64,000 bases of DNA from Isoetes taiwanensis. Its lineage: Eukaryota; Streptophyta; Lycopodiopsida; Isoetales; Isoetaceae. Location of the stretch: assembly GCA_021234155.1 (NCBI GenBank), contig JAJEKV010000005.1:4530952-4594951 (forward strand), given 5' to 3'. Below are positions 32,886 to 43,471 of the stretch, piece by piece. A model generated the notes under the pieces. The model did no database searches. It saw only the letters and a program-made list of their open reading frames with translations, and had not been told where the DNA came from. A program made the translations under genes and the position numbers. Each line of letters starts with the position of its first letter. Positions within the stretch are counted from its first letter, which is position 1.

Positions 32886-35800
32886 CTGAAACATCAAACA
32901 AGTATCCGGTCAGCAAGATACGATAACACAGACAATACAAATGCGTCAAGCGTGACTTGAGATAGTCTTAACCAAATCGCGCTCGGCGTGATTTAGTTTG
33001 ACGACGAAAAATAATCAAAGCACGCCTGGCACGATTTAATTCAAAGGTAATACAAATTAAATCACGCGTGGCGCGATTTCGTGGGCAAAGCCATACCTAT
33101 CATCTTCAGTTTCACTGCCGTCGTCAGCGTCATTCTCCCCTTCGCCACCCTTAATCTTCGTCTTCTTCTGACTGTTAGAATTGTTATTTTCTATTAGTTC
33201 CATTGGTCCTTCACAACCCACATTATTTTACTATTGATTTGGCAAACCCGGGTGAATCACTAGAGCCGCCTTTGGTTGCCTTCAGGTTTGGTTTCCCAAC
33301 TCAATTAGTTCATTGTTAACCCGTGAATCTACTCTATTGTTGCTTGCATCACCACGAAGGGTGGCAAAGATATTCCCTAAGTTAAAATCGCGATCCGCGG
33401 TACTTTGAGCAGCCACTTTAGCAGCTATTTGTTCATTATTGCTTTCCTTATCAGGCTGCGGATTACTAGTTCCCTCACCATAAGCATCGTCCACTTTCGA
33501 ATTGGACAAGTCTACGAGACTTTTGATTGCTGATGATTTCAGGTTGCCATAAGGGCCTTTAGGAGATTTGGCAAGCACATGCATGAGGAATGGTTCAAGA
33601 AAGTCTTTGGCCTGCTCATCACTCACAAAGCAGTGACATCTTCTAGCATCCATAAGAGCCTCTCGGGCAATATAACCTCCAACATGAAGCTCCAAGCAGG
33701 TTGTATCAATTGGAGCAAATGCCTCGACGAGGTAAGCAGCCATAGACGGGGGAAATCCATTTTTATTTAAGGGGCCCTTCTCCTTAGTTTGTAGCTCGTA
33801 CTTGATTTCCCCACTTAGGAGGGGGTCCCGATCCTCATCCCCTTCTGACTCGTCCTGTTCTGACTGATCCTGATCCGTATGATAGAATATAGTTCTTAAG
33901 TCTGGATCATCTAGAAGAAAACATTCCCATGCACTGCTATTGTCACCCTTGGCCTTAGCAATATCATATTCCTCGTCTGACAGCATGGCTATCATAATAA
34001 AGATCACATGTGCCATCTTCCGTTCTGTTCGGAGCTCATTATCCTTAACATCATATATTAGGCATCCCTCCCTAATAACTTTGAGGCACTCCAGATCATG
34101 AGCAACGGATAGTGCATGCAGATGTGACTCACCTGAAGGACAAACGATGACAATAGTGAAGGACCTCTCAGTTGTCAATTCTATACAGCTGGTAAAGAAG
34201 CTGCTGTAGTCCTTCTGGTTCATGCCCATATCTCCTCTCCCACCCCTGCTGTCCAACACAAAGAGTGATATATTTTTAAGGCCAGAAATTGATTCTGGCA
34301 AGAGACCTTTGTACCAATGGAGACTGAATACTGGACAGCGTCGTCTTCTCCAGTAATCTTCTTCACAAGGGCCACTTTTCCTCTCAACTCGGCCAGTACC
34401 TTAGGGGGTAGAGTCTCTTTATGTTTTGTATTTTTAGCCTTCCAATTCTTTAGGAAGTCCTTTGACCGTAATACAAACTTCTTGATGTCATCATTACCCG
34501 ACCTTGTATTTGTCCAAAGAATCCAATTTCAGATAATGCCACATCCCCCGATAGCCTTTGTAACTTCGGCTCCTACAGGTGACTTCATTGTACGTGACAT
34601 CCTTCACATGGTCACAAAGACTCAACGAAGGACATCCTATCCTTAGTGAAAGCACTCTTCTTGTATAAGACTTCCTTCTTTAAGCGGTCTAAAACCCAAA
34701 TGGTCTCAGGCGTCGTCTAGCCCCCGAGTCTTTCTCATCTCTGTCACATTCAAGTCAAAGATGCTTACATCAACGGGAGGCACCCTACCCATAGTATCGG
34801 CGGCTTCCTTTGTGCATAAAGCGTCCCGGAATTCATTCCACTTTTGCCATCTTGCCTCCTTACAAAACACAATCTTATCTGAGTGTTGGGCCTGGCGTGC
34901 TAGATGAGCTTTGAAGGATCTGCAATGTCATCACCACCTTTTTCTTTGATTTTCTTGCGGTTTTCTTCTTCTCACGTATATGTTTGCCGCGACGAGTCCA
35001 GCTCCAGCGGAAAAAGCCTCGGACTTTGACCATGCATGCGGTGGGTAATGGGCAGCCATATTCCACCTTGTTGGCCCGGGGGTGGCGCCGATTGCTCCAC
35101 GTATGGACCGCCAAAAGTCACGGGCATTGAATCGATTATCGAGAGACAAGAAACACAAGGTAGCGATTTCAATAGAAAAGATCAACCTCAAAGTACGCCT
35201 GGCGTGAAATGAATTAAATACCAATGCAATTCACGCCAGGCGTGCTTTCGAATCGGTTGAATTCACGCCAGGCGTGCTTTCGAATCAAATCAATTCACGC
35301 CAGGCGTGCTTTAACATTTCACGCCTGGCCTGAATTGGTTTGATTTGAAAGCACGCCTGGCGTGATTTGGTTTCATTACAGGAAATCACGCCTGACGTGA
35401 ATTGGTTTCATTTGAATGAACACCTGGCGTGAATATGAAAGTGCTAACATCCTAATACAGTTAGTTACCTTTTGTATAGAAATGTCTTCCCCATTTCATT
35501 CAAAGTTGCACTAATCTCAGCCAAATCTGCAGGTGAAGTATTGGCATCCAAGATACGACACCTCCTATACGCATAGTGATTGTAGAACGCGTTTGGCCTG
35601 TTTGTTCTGCCTACCTGATGAGGGCCTTCTGAATGCTGCCCGTCGATGACGACGAATTTAATGTTATCCTTTAACATTACGTCCTCGGTTCGGCCCACTT
35701 TCGGCGGGCTTGTTCGAGATCATATCCCAAGGTAACACATCCGGCGGCATAGGCATTTGACCCGGATTACTAATCATGCTCTCGAACAATCTCCATGGCA

Positions 35801-37182
35801 TGTCTTTGGATCATATCTTACGCTAACATAAATGGAGCTTGGTGAACGGATGAGGGACTTCACATGGATCGCAAAAGTTTCCTTAAGACCCAATGGATAA
35901 TGGTCAGAGTATTTATTCAGCTTGTTCATGGCCTCTAGCTGCGCCACCCTGTCCTGTTCATTCTCAAAAACAGAAGCCTCCATGCCTTCGACAACTGCAG
36001 GTTGAACATCCTTCCCTAGATCTAGGACCCTCCTAGAAGCTTTCAAGTCAGCTAATTCCTAGCTTGCGCACATAGTGACTTCTTTGTCGGTCTAGTGAAC
36101 ATGCATCTCTACGCACAGTAAACCCCTTGGCAAATAGATATTGGCATAACTGCTACATTGGTTGGCCAACCATATTTAAAACATGTCTCACCGTTCACAT
36201 CTGTCTTCATGAACGTATCCTTGTATGCAGTAGCTCTACAGTGAGTAAGTCTGAGGAGATCTTTCTTTTGCTTATGTGTAATCTTCAAGAGCAATTTGCA
36301 GTTGGTGTCATCCTCTTCCTCACAAGAGATTAGGATCCCTTGTTTGGCCATCTTGTCTGCTTCCTTTTTCCTCGAGAAGAGAGTTAAGTCGAGCTTGCCA
36401 TTTGTCTTGGCAAGGTCAACGTACCACTCGGCACCCTCGTCCATTTCCTCTTCAGGGCAGGCAGGGTCAGTGGTTGCTATAAGAATCGGCCCTTCATCAT
36501 CTAAGGTGAGATCATATGGTACTGCATCTGGGTCGTCTACCCTTGCTTTCTTGGCAGGATTAGAACCCGAATAATTAGGGGTTTTCTTCCTCTTGGGCAC
36601 TGCAAAAGAAGATGAGCATTTTTTAGAGTACTTTTCAGAACAAGAGATCACGCTTGGCGTGCATTTAAACCTAAATTAGTACAAATCACGCTTGGCATGT
36701 TGGTAGCTCCTATTATTGACCATGCTATGCGTGAATTTGAAACTAAATTAGTTTGCATCCACATTTTAAGCTACATACCCTTTATGAATCCATATTTCAC
36801 ACTATTTGACCTCATTGAACATTGCTATCTCCAACTGTCTAACACTGCTATATTCTATAAAAATGAGCAAAATTATGTTCTACAAAGCGGACAATCGAGC
36901 ATTAACGATGGTAATACTTAAAATTCATGCAAAGCATAATAACTCAAACTCATGCAAAGCATATTAAGTGAAGGCAAGGAAATATCTCAAATTCATGCAA
37001 GCATAATACTCTCCACACAGTGTGTATTCTGTGGCAAATTAAATACCTTGAGTAGGGTTCTGTGTATTCTGTGTATTCTGATCAACGTCCTCTGAAACTT
37101 GAGAAGTGCCGGGTTTTGAGATTCCTCTTCCACCGCTTCCTCGGCCCCGTCCGCCTCGACCACCTCTCGTTTTAGAAGACAT
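32250..37182 (-). CDS. multi-exon gene: RG-rich start, DGQHS domain, FCP1/NIF-like domain
   Basis: Minus-strand exons with plausible GT-AG borders. Exon 1 is 37047-37182 (ATG at 37180-37182) and encodes an RG-rich start (GGRGGRGRGSGGRG). Exon 2 is 36124-36599 and joins exon 1 in phase (PKRKKTP, NPAKKARVDD). Exon 3 starts at 36058 after a ~65-bp intron. Further coding blocks lie at 35469-35715 (IKFVVIDGQHS), about 34880-35180, 33282-34301, about 33085-33250, and 32250-32885 (FCP1-like). The frame changes inside some blocks may be unrecognised introns or real damage; one near 32795 looks like a true frameshift. Introns carry CACGCCNGGCGTG palindromes. Family unknown as a whole: it could be one fusion gene, two adjacent genes, or cargo of a transposon. 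Confidence 0.5.
32977..33075. repeat. CACGCCNGGCGTG palindromes, cluster 1 (3 variants)
   Basis: Three imperfect copies lie in the intron before the FCP1-like exon: about 32978-32990 (CGCGCTCGGCGTG), 33021-33033 (CACGCCTGGCACG) and 33063-33075 (CACGCGTGGCGCG). They are followed by an AT-rich ATTTAA-type tail like the other clusters. Confidence 0.7.
33282..34301 (-). CDS. long exon with possible methyltransferase-like fold
   Basis: An uninterrupted frame of about 339 codons. The first 100 residues alternate strands and helices (ISLFVLDSRGGRGDMG, DYSSFFTSC, FTIVIVCPSG), in a pattern that resembles DNA methylase domains with DPPWG at the first loop. That motif itself is not present, so the assignment is weak. 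An acidic stretch (DQDQSEQDESEGDEDRD) and a Ser/Asn-rich C-terminus follow. The frame can be extended upstream to about 34420 (LRGKVALVKKITGEDDA) with one frame change. Confidence 0.4.
   Translation of the reverse strand: MPESISGLKNISLFVLDSRGGRGDMGMNQKDYSSFFTSCIELTTERSFTIVIVCPSGESHLHALSVAHDLECLKVIREGCLIYDVKDNELRTERKMAHVIFIMIAMLSDEEYDIAKAKGDNSSAWECFLLDDPDLRTIFYHTDQDQSEQDESEGDEDRDPLLSGEIKYELQTKEKGPLNKNGFPPSMAAYLVEAFAPIDTTCLELHVGGYIAREALMDARRCHCFVSDEQAKDFLEPFLMHVLAKSPKGPYGNLKSSAIKSLVDLSNSKVDDAYGEGTSNPQPDKESNNEQIAAKVAAQSTADRDFNLGNIFATLRGDASNNRVDSRVNNELIELGNQT
35194..35432. repeat. CACGCCNGGCGTG palindromes, cluster 2 (8 copies)
   Basis: Eight copies in 239 bp: about 35194, 35232, 35263, 35296, 35320, 35352, 35387 and 35420. 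Five are exact CACGCC(A/T)GGCGTG or differ only in the first base. They are separated by 11-23 bp of AT-rich sequence built around TTTCGAATC and AATTGGTTTGATTT. The cluster lies wholly inside the intron after the DGQHS exon. Each unit is a short perfect dyad. Confidence 0.9.
35469..35715 (-). CDS. DGQHS (ParB/DGQHR-like) exon block
   Basis: The block contains IKFVVIDGQHS and, after a possible short intron (donor at CATCAG/GTAGGC), RCRILDANTSPADLAEISATLN. VIDGQH followed by a segment ending in an asparagine helix is the hallmark of ParB/sulfiredoxin-fold (DGQHR) domains. The right border is an AAAAG/GTAACT donor at 35468-35469. Exon 3 just upstream (GLKETFAIHVKSL) fits the strand that precedes this motif in the family. 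Confidence 0.5.
36649..36733. repeat. CACGCCNGGCGTG palindromes, cluster 3 (3 variants)
   Basis: Copies at 36649-36661 (CACGCTTGGCGTG), 36687-36699 (CACGCTTGGCATG) and about 36721-36733 lie in intron 1 of the minus-strand gene. They are separated by AAATTAGT repeats. Confidence 0.75.
36903..37012. repeat. short TCATGCAAAGCAT repeats
   Basis: Three imperfect copies of (C)TCATGCAAAGCATA lie within about 100 bp of intron 1. Confidence 0.6.
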
Positions 37183-37573
37183 CTCTGGAGTCGCCTAACA
37201 GCAGTCGAAAGGTCGCTTCGGATCTGGCCGAGCTGCTTTCGAAGAAATAGCTTTTTCTACCATGCGAGAAATAGCGTTTTCTACCATCGAGGGAAATTTG
37301 AATTTCAAGAAAACACAAAATGCAGTTTCGAAATATTCTTGACACATAAAAATAATAATGACGAAGATTCACTTTCAAAAAAAAAAAGAACCCGTCCGCC
37401 GACTTCTTTCATTGAGTTTTTAAAAACCAATCTACCTTGTTCTTTCATTGATTACATTTATCCCGCCAAAATGTAATTAACCTAAACTTTCTTGTAACTT
37501 CGAATTTTTCCCGACCGCATGCGTTTCCATAGCGCCTTTGTGATTTCTAGAACTTCGAATCGGCTTCTCAAGA

Positions 37574-37913
37574 ATGGCTCTGCACTCGGTAAGCATCTCA
37601 TTCCTATAGCTTGTACAATAATTTCGGTAAAGGTGTCTCGAATAGGCAATTGTCTCGCAGTGTCGAAGATGAATGTTTCATGTTAACTACAAATCAGAAA
37701 AGGAAAGTAGGATTATGCAAGATCGACTCCATCGATCCGATACCAAAACCGCTCATGGAATTCCGCCGGGGGATAAGTATGTCCGAAAGTTACGATGATT
37801 AGTCTTTGCGCTTACGGATGAAGCTTTACCTCAGAGACACCGGTGGGGATACGGTTGGAGAAAGTGTTGGAACATTTGTTGCATGGCCAAGAAACCGCTT
37901 AAAAAAGGTATGT
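37574..37913 (+). CDS. short unknown exons, divergent from the 37.2-kb gene
   Basis: A + strand ATG at 37574 (MALHS) runs into a GTAAGC donor. Downstream open stretches (KRKVGLCKIDSIDPIPKPLM; then DTGGDTVGESVGTFVAWPRN) end at an AAAAAG/GTATGT donor near 37911. The VGTFVAWPRN block resembles a segment of unknown function in plant transposon-associated proteins. A stop separates the blocks unless an intron intervenes. I could not assemble a full gene. It starts about 390 bp from the minus-strand gene, so the two could share a promoter. Confidence 0.25.
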
Positions 37914-38155
37914 AACATGTATTACATTGTAGAAGTATAGAAGTAGACAAAATTTGTTGTATTCATTGGAAAAAGTTTACAATTGTATATAATCTGGATA
38001 AACTGGATAAACCAGACAAAATCCCAGACTACTGTTTCAAGCCCAGTCTACTGAGTAGCTGGGCTATCGATACTCCCATTTCCATTCCAGGGGAGAGTGA
38101 ATGGATCAGGTAAAACCCCAGCAAAAACCCCAGGCTCTAGCTCCACCTCCCCCGC

Positions 38156-38533
38156 CTACTCCACCTCCACCTCCTCGCCCCACCTCCCCGCTCCATCTCC
38201 CCGCTCCATTGGTTGAGCCATCTCCATTGCATCGTTATCGGCCTGTGGTAGTGGTTCATGTTGGGGCATCCGGGCATAGAGGCTAACCACTAAGAAACGC
38301 AGCTCCTCATTTTGAATCTCGAGCTGACGGATGCGAGATTCACTCTCGATCAATGCATGTACTGCATTCTCGAAGTGATTAGATAAGAGGGCCAGCCTCC
38401 GTGCGATTGCAAGGGCCTCAGAGCCCAGATTTATCATTGCCCCTCCTCTGCCATCATCATTACTTGATCCAAGTACTACGGGGGTTGCAAGACCGGTGCT
38501 CCAGCCGGACCGGGTGCTCATACCGCGGTTCAA
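38156..38533 (-). CDS. hypothetical protein with predicted coiled coil
   Basis: A minus-strand frame of 125 codons. Residues about 38-85 (ALAIARRLALLSNHF, ALIESESRIRQLEIQNEELR) have a heptad-like hydrophobic pattern that suggests a coiled coil. The C-terminus is Met/Glu-rich. No family is recognised. The opposite strand is a proline-rich frame caused by the same CT-rich DNA. Palindrome cluster 4 lies just upstream at 38674-38825. Confidence 0.3.
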   Translation of the reverse strand: MNRGMSTRSGWSTGLATPVVLGSSNDDGRGGAMINLGSEALAIARRLALLSNHFENAVHALIESESRIRQLEIQNEELRFLVVSLYARMPQHEPLPQADNDAMEMAQPMERGDGAGRWGEEVEVE

Positions 38534-38673
38534 CCGGACTAGAGATTGGAGCCAAACCGAGTCGGGCTGTGTGATTGCTGCCCCAAATGTAATTCCAATG
38601 AATCTTCGTCGCCAACCGGGTGATTAATGTAACTTGGCATCTATCAATAGGAAGTGAGCGGAGTATCAGTATT

Positions 38674-38825
38674 CACGCCTGGCGTGTTATATTTATTTAT
38701 TTATAAACTTAGAAACTAAGAGACACGCCCGGCGTGTTTAGCTTAAAAGTTGAAACTAGGGATAAAATTGTTTGCACGCTCAGCGTGTAAACTGCTATAT
38801 AGGAAAAACTATACACGCTCGGCGT
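38674..38825. repeat. CACGCCNGGCGTG palindromes, cluster 4 (4 copies)
   Basis: Copies at 38674-38686 (CACGCCTGGCGTG), 38724-38736 (CACGCCCGGCGTG), 38775-38787 (CACGCTCAGCGTG) and 38813-38825 (CACGCTCGGCGTG). Sequence around the last copy recurs inverted at 43447-43487. Confidence 0.85.
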
Positions 38826-38856
38826 GCATTCAGCAGAGAGGGAGAAAAAAAAAACC

Positions 38857-38956
38857 TGTACAGATAGATAAGTAAATAGATAAAGGCCAGGCAATTATTT
38901 ACACAAGCGTGTAAATAATTGCCTGGCCTTTATCTATTTACTTATCTATCTGTACA
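38857..38956. repeat. perfect 48-bp inverted repeat (hairpin)
   Basis: Arms 38857-38904 and 38909-38956 are exact reverse complements over 48 bp, with a 4-base loop (AAGC). The two arms give the same chance peptide start (MPGLYLFTYLSV) on opposite strands. It lies next to palindrome cluster 4, at the left edge of the segment with captured exons. The lack of any mismatch means the duplication is recent or maintained. An RNA from either strand would fold into a long duplex. Confidence 0.95.
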
Positions 38957-39162
38957 TGTTTTTTGGGTTGCCCCTAAGGGGGCAAACCCTTGTTTATGTG
39001 GGTTCATGGCATATTCTAAGTATATGCCAGTATATGCCTGGGATATGCTAATGACTGCTAAAAACCCAATGTTGGCCGTAAACTGGCGGTTATTTATATT
39101 GCAGGGGAGCCCCTCTGGGAACCGGTTAACTGGTGTTCTAATCTTGGTGTTCTAATCTGTAG

Positions 39163-39432
39163 CTCCAAAACGCTGGACTCAAGGTTTCGCAAATTGAGCA
39201 AGTTGCAGGGGCTGTTCCTCCCAAGTTTTACTCAGAAGATGTGCATTCTCATGCCCTGCGGATTTTCTTATCTTGCGGGAAGAGATACGTCGTAACTGCA
39301 AACCATCGTATATTGGTTGAGGATTTTGCAAAGACCTACTTAGGGGCAGACACGATTTTAGGAACTGAAATCGAAGTCACTAAGGGTGGAACCGCTACCA
39401 GATTCTTGGAAAAACCTGGGGTTTTAGTTGGG
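39163..39432 (+). pseudogene. glycerol-3-phosphate acyltransferase (GPAT) exon fragment
   Basis: A single open exon preceded by an AG acceptor and followed by a GTATTA donor. It encodes the N-terminal HAD-like part of land-plant sn-2 GPATs of the RAM2/GPAT4-8 group: [66 protein letters not shown]. Full proteins have about 500 residues and carry the acyltransferase boxes (including HxxxxD) further on; nothing of that follows here. The exon is a captured piece or a relic. Confidence 0.75.
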
Positions 39433-39617
39433 GTATTACTTGCTGTTTTCCTGATAGAACAGAGCACTTTCTGAGTTATGCATCTTGACCTTTTCTTATC
39501 TGTGCAATAATGTTGGTTATCAATTCTAGTTTGTGCTATTTCAACTAGCTGATGTAGTTTTATTGTTCATAGGCAGTTTCATATAAGATATAACATAGTA
39601 ACAGTAGCCTTACATTG

Positions 39618-39802
39618 CAGTGGCTTTGACATTAATTGGTGGAGTTCAACATGTGGATGCCTCTGGAACAAGAGTACGAGGGGAGTCACACTTGCTCCTT
39701 GTTGGGGATCCCGGTCTGATGCTTAGAATCGTCGATTTACTAATTCAAACATCTAACAAGCAATGGAAAACTTCCGGCAGAATCGGCAAGTCACGCTTTT
39801 GA
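39618..39802 (+). pseudogene. MCM9 exon fragment
   Basis: After an acceptor (CATTGCAG) the frame reads [20 protein letters not shown] and [12 protein letters not shown]. This matches the start of the AAA+ domain of plant MCM9, up to the first residues of the Walker A loop. The sequence then departs (LMLRIVDLL) where GTGKS should come, so the ATP site is cut. MCM9 is a helicase-type protein of DNA repair. The fragment lies about 190 bp after the GPAT exon on the same strand, in the place of its next exon. That makes it a chimaera, not a host gene. Confidence 0.75.
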
Positions 39803-40039
39803 AGTATGCAAAGAAAACCGAGACATCGATCCGTCATTACGACCGGGCTTGGAAGTACTAGTGCTTGGACTTACCGTGATAGCCGTAGAAGGATGGGGTG
39901 AGCAAAGACAAGTCGACAACAAAGCCATGTGTAGCCAAGCCAAAGTTCGACTGTTGCATCCTTTTTCTAGACATATCGTTGGTGCCTTGTGTGTCATCCT
40001 TGTTATTCTTGCCCTTATGTCTATATTCTCTGTCATTAC

Positions 40040-41360
40040 TTAAGAGTTCATGGAACATCATGATTGCTGCATATGACCTTCAAGGACTTCTCAAGGAGGC
40101 ATTTGAACTTTTTGAGCAAATGTCGCATGCACAGAATGTGGTGTCATGGACAACCATGATTGGTGCATTATGTCAAAGATGGTTATGTAAAGAAGGCCAT
40201 GGAACTTTTAAAGAGATGCCTGAACGAAACATGGTATCTTGCAATGCAATTATTGCGGGGTATGCCCAACAGGGTGTATGGAAGAAGCTCTTAAACTTTT
40301 GAGCAAATGCCCAACGTGATATAATTTCATGGAATGCAATGACCTCGTGTTATGCCGCACAAGGGAATTTTGACATTGCCTTAACTTTGTTCAAACAGAT
40401 GCTTGAGCATGATATAGTTTCGTGGAATGCCATGGTTGCGCTTTTTATGCACAAAGAAGGAATACTCAAAGAAGCCTTTGGTCTTCTTGCGTAAATGCCG
40501 GAACCTAACATTGTGACATGGAATACCCTTCTTGTAGCTCATGCCAACATGGGCGCCTTCAGACAAGCATCTGAAATTTTTGAACAAATGCCTCAAAGGG
40601 ATGTTATCTCCCGGAATGCCATGATTACAGCTTATGCTCGGGAAGGATATTTCATGGATGCCCTTGAAGTTTTTGAGAAAATCCCCAAAGGAATATGGTC
40701 TCTTGGAACTCTATCCTTGTAGTCTATGCCCAGCAGGATTGCTTGATGAGGCTCTTAAAATTTTTGAAACAATGCCTCTGGACATTGTATCATGGAATAC
40801 CATGATTTCAAAGATATGTCCAGGAAGGAAACTTGAAGGAGGCCTTTTACCTCTTTAAACAAATGCCCCAAACGAATGTAGTTTCATGGAACATCATGGT
40901 TGCTGCATATGCACATCATGGATATCTCAAGGATGCCTTTGAGCTCTTTAAACAAATGCCTCAAAGAAACACAGTTTAAAATGGAATGTCATAATCACCG
41001 CTTATGCTGACCATGGCTTATCCGAAAAGGCCATCCAGTTCTTCAATGAAATGCCCGACAGAATATCATTTCTTGGACAATAATGATCAGCGCATGCTAG
41101 GCAAGGCAACTTCAATAAAGCCTCCCAACTTTTGAGGAAATGCCTTGAAGGATGTTGTTTCATGGTCTTCCATGGTAGCCGATATGCGCAAAGATGGTAA
41201 TGGTAAGGGTGCGGTTAAGATTTTGCATAAGATGGTGCAAGAAGGACCAGACCGGATGCAAAGGACTTTGGACAAGATTATCTTTAAGTGCTTGCTATGT
41301 TCGGGCGCAATACAAGATATTTCATTGGAAACATTATCCACCATAGCTCTCGCCTGACGA
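40040..41360 (+). pseudogene. PPR protein relic, first block
   Basis: Several pentatricopeptide repeats lie in broken frames: NVVSWTTMIGALCQ, NMVSCNAIIAGYAQQG, DIISWNAM, NIVTWNTLLVAHANMGAFRQ, EIFEQMPQRDVISRNAMITA, KDVVSWSSMVADMRKDG. The repeated xVxxWNxMIxAYxxxG pattern with EMP/QMP at the helix end is typical of plant PLS-class PPR proteins, which bind organelle RNA. At least six stops or frame changes are present and there is no transit peptide, so it is dead. Confidence 0.85.
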
Positions 41361-41549
41361 ACCAATTGGCTCAAGCTATAGGCTGCCGGTGTAATCATAA
41401 TTATCAGAGTTAAGCTACTCTTCCAAGTGCACTCTTAAATTCAAAACGCAGATTGATGCAATTGGAACATGTAAAGACAGAGTGAAAACTTGTTTGGACA
41501 TGAGGAGTCTAAATGTAAAGCTTAATATCTTAGATTCTATTGCGTAACA

Positions 41550-42450
41550 TTTGTGTGTTGCAGATATTACCTGCCTCTTGCAAAGATGCAGGAAAGAGAG
41601 AAGCTTAGATTATGGAAAGCGTTTGCACATGCATATTCTTAATAACGGGCTTGAGATTCATAGATATCTTAGAACCCACATTGGTCCACATGTATGACAA
41701 AGGTGGATCTTCTGTAGAGGCACCAGACACTGCCCATTAGAAACGTTGTGTTCGTTGTGTTATACAACTCATTACTTGCAGGAAATGCAAAAAATAAATA
41801 TGGTCATGAAGCACTGAAATGTTTTGAAGAAATGAAACAGGAGGGCATTGCTCCAAGTGCCGTCATATTTGTTTGCACCTTAAAAGCTTGTGGAATCATG
41901 GCGAATATTGATAGGGGTCATGATTTACATAAGCAAATAGGGCGAAGAGGACTCGAAACGGATCCTTTTGTTGGAAACACTTTAGTTGACACTCCCAGAA
42001 GCATAGGAAGTTTTTGACAATATGCCTGTCAGGTCAGGGATGTGGTCTTATGGAATGTGCTAATAATATCAAGTTATGCTGAAAATGGGCTTGGACTAGA
42101 AGCTCTGAAATGCTATAGAGATATGCAATTAAATGGGATAGCCCCAAATGCTATAACATTTTCTAGCTCACTCAAGACATGTAGCAATGATTTTTCCCTT
42201 CAAATGGGTCGAGAAATACATTTAAAAATTGCACAGGAGGGATTGGAGGCTGACATCTCTACAATATGTGAATTGTGGCTCTCTTGCAGGGGCACAAAAA
42301 GTTTTCAACAAGCGCAGTATTCCAAATTTGGTGTCATGGAATACACTAATTATTGGGCTTTGTTGGAAAGCATTAAAATGTTATGAACAGATGGAACTTA
42401 GGGGGATAACTGGAGATGCCATTACTGTTCCTGCCAGTGTGAACTGGTAA
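41550..42450 (+). pseudogene. PPR protein relic, second block
   Basis: Further PPR repeats of a long-repeat type: YNSLLAGNAKNKYGHEALK, CFEEMKQEGIAPSAVIFVC, TLKACGIMANIDRGHDLHKQ, WNVLIISSYAENGLGLEALK, DMQLNGIAPNAITFSSSLKT. The spacing with KACG and G-H-xLHK marks L and S motifs of PLS-class proteins. Frame breaks occur near 42010, 42250 and 42330. Consensus use differs from the first block, so this may be a second captured gene. Confidence 0.8.
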
Positions 42451-43446
42451 ATTCATTTTGTACTGGTATTTCAATTTGCTAATTGCTTTTTACGTGCATT
42501 TATAATTCTATTTTATTACGAGCCACTTTTACAAGGGTGGATGTGGAATTACTGGCATGCCTGGCCTGCCAGCTTCTGTCTTCTATCCCTCTACCCCACA
42601 CCAGTGTTGGGGAATGTTTTTTATCTTAATAGGAAAAATTCCTACTACTTTTGAGGGCATTCGAAATTTACAAATTCTAATCGGAAGCTTCCTTCAACCG
42701 GAAAATTTCGAATTTGATAAACTAAAATTAAGTTTTATATTGAGCCCCTTCTGTGATATAACAAAGCATGTAATATGCAGAAACAAGAAAAAAGGGTTGT
42801 ATTCTTGTTTAAGGCACAATAGAGATAGACAAGGTTCTGACCTTTGACATACAAGAGTTGCATATAAGAGCAAACAAAATCTATCTTGTATTCTCAACTG
42901 TGCTCTTCCTTTCATGACATTATTTTCTTTCATCCTACGAACGAGGATTTAATTGATCGGCCATAGCCTGTGGTTGTGATGCTTAAGAAATAACACACAT
43001 ATAAATGTCGTCCCCTGCTCTGCAAGGCGGCAAGAATCCGAAATCACTCAAAAATTGTGCGGGAGGGGTTCCGTTAGGTTTCCATGCCATACTGATAATT
43101 ATTAATGCTGGACTGTACACCTACTGTCTCCGGGGGAACTTCCCCAGTGCTGCCCCACACATCGATAAACTAATGGAAAACATACCCCAATTATTAAGTA
43201 CTGCCCTTATTTTCTTTTCCTTACCACACCCACTATTATATCATAGGTGGTTCATTATTTCTTTCTGCAATACTTCTTCCATGTCGAGCACCAAAGATTT
43301 CTTCAAGCCAATTCTCATAAAGTCATGGTATCAAGTATTCTATTGCCTTGATGTAGCAATTTGAATTGATTGTCAAGACTTTGAACTATCATTTAAGCCA
43401 CTTCACCCTCCGGCCATGGAGGGCAACCCTCCGTGCGCAGCACCTT
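42451..43446. other. non-coding sequence in the captured segment
   Basis: No gene is recognised. The open frame at 43005-43364 shows no known family. The GGCCATGGAGGGCAACCCTCC stretch near 43415 is a weak dyad. Confidence 0.3.
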
Positions 43447-43471
43447 GTTTTTTCTCCCTCTCTGCTGAATG

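Noticed and set aside
35194-35432. CRISPR-like array of regularly repeated palindromes
   Set aside because: The units are only 13 bp, spacers are 11-23 bp, AT-rich and themselves repetitive, no cas genes are present, and the surroundings are a plant nuclear genome.
39858-40061. minus frame resembling a basic protein start
   Set aside because: No domain, and it lies opposite the start of the PPR relic.
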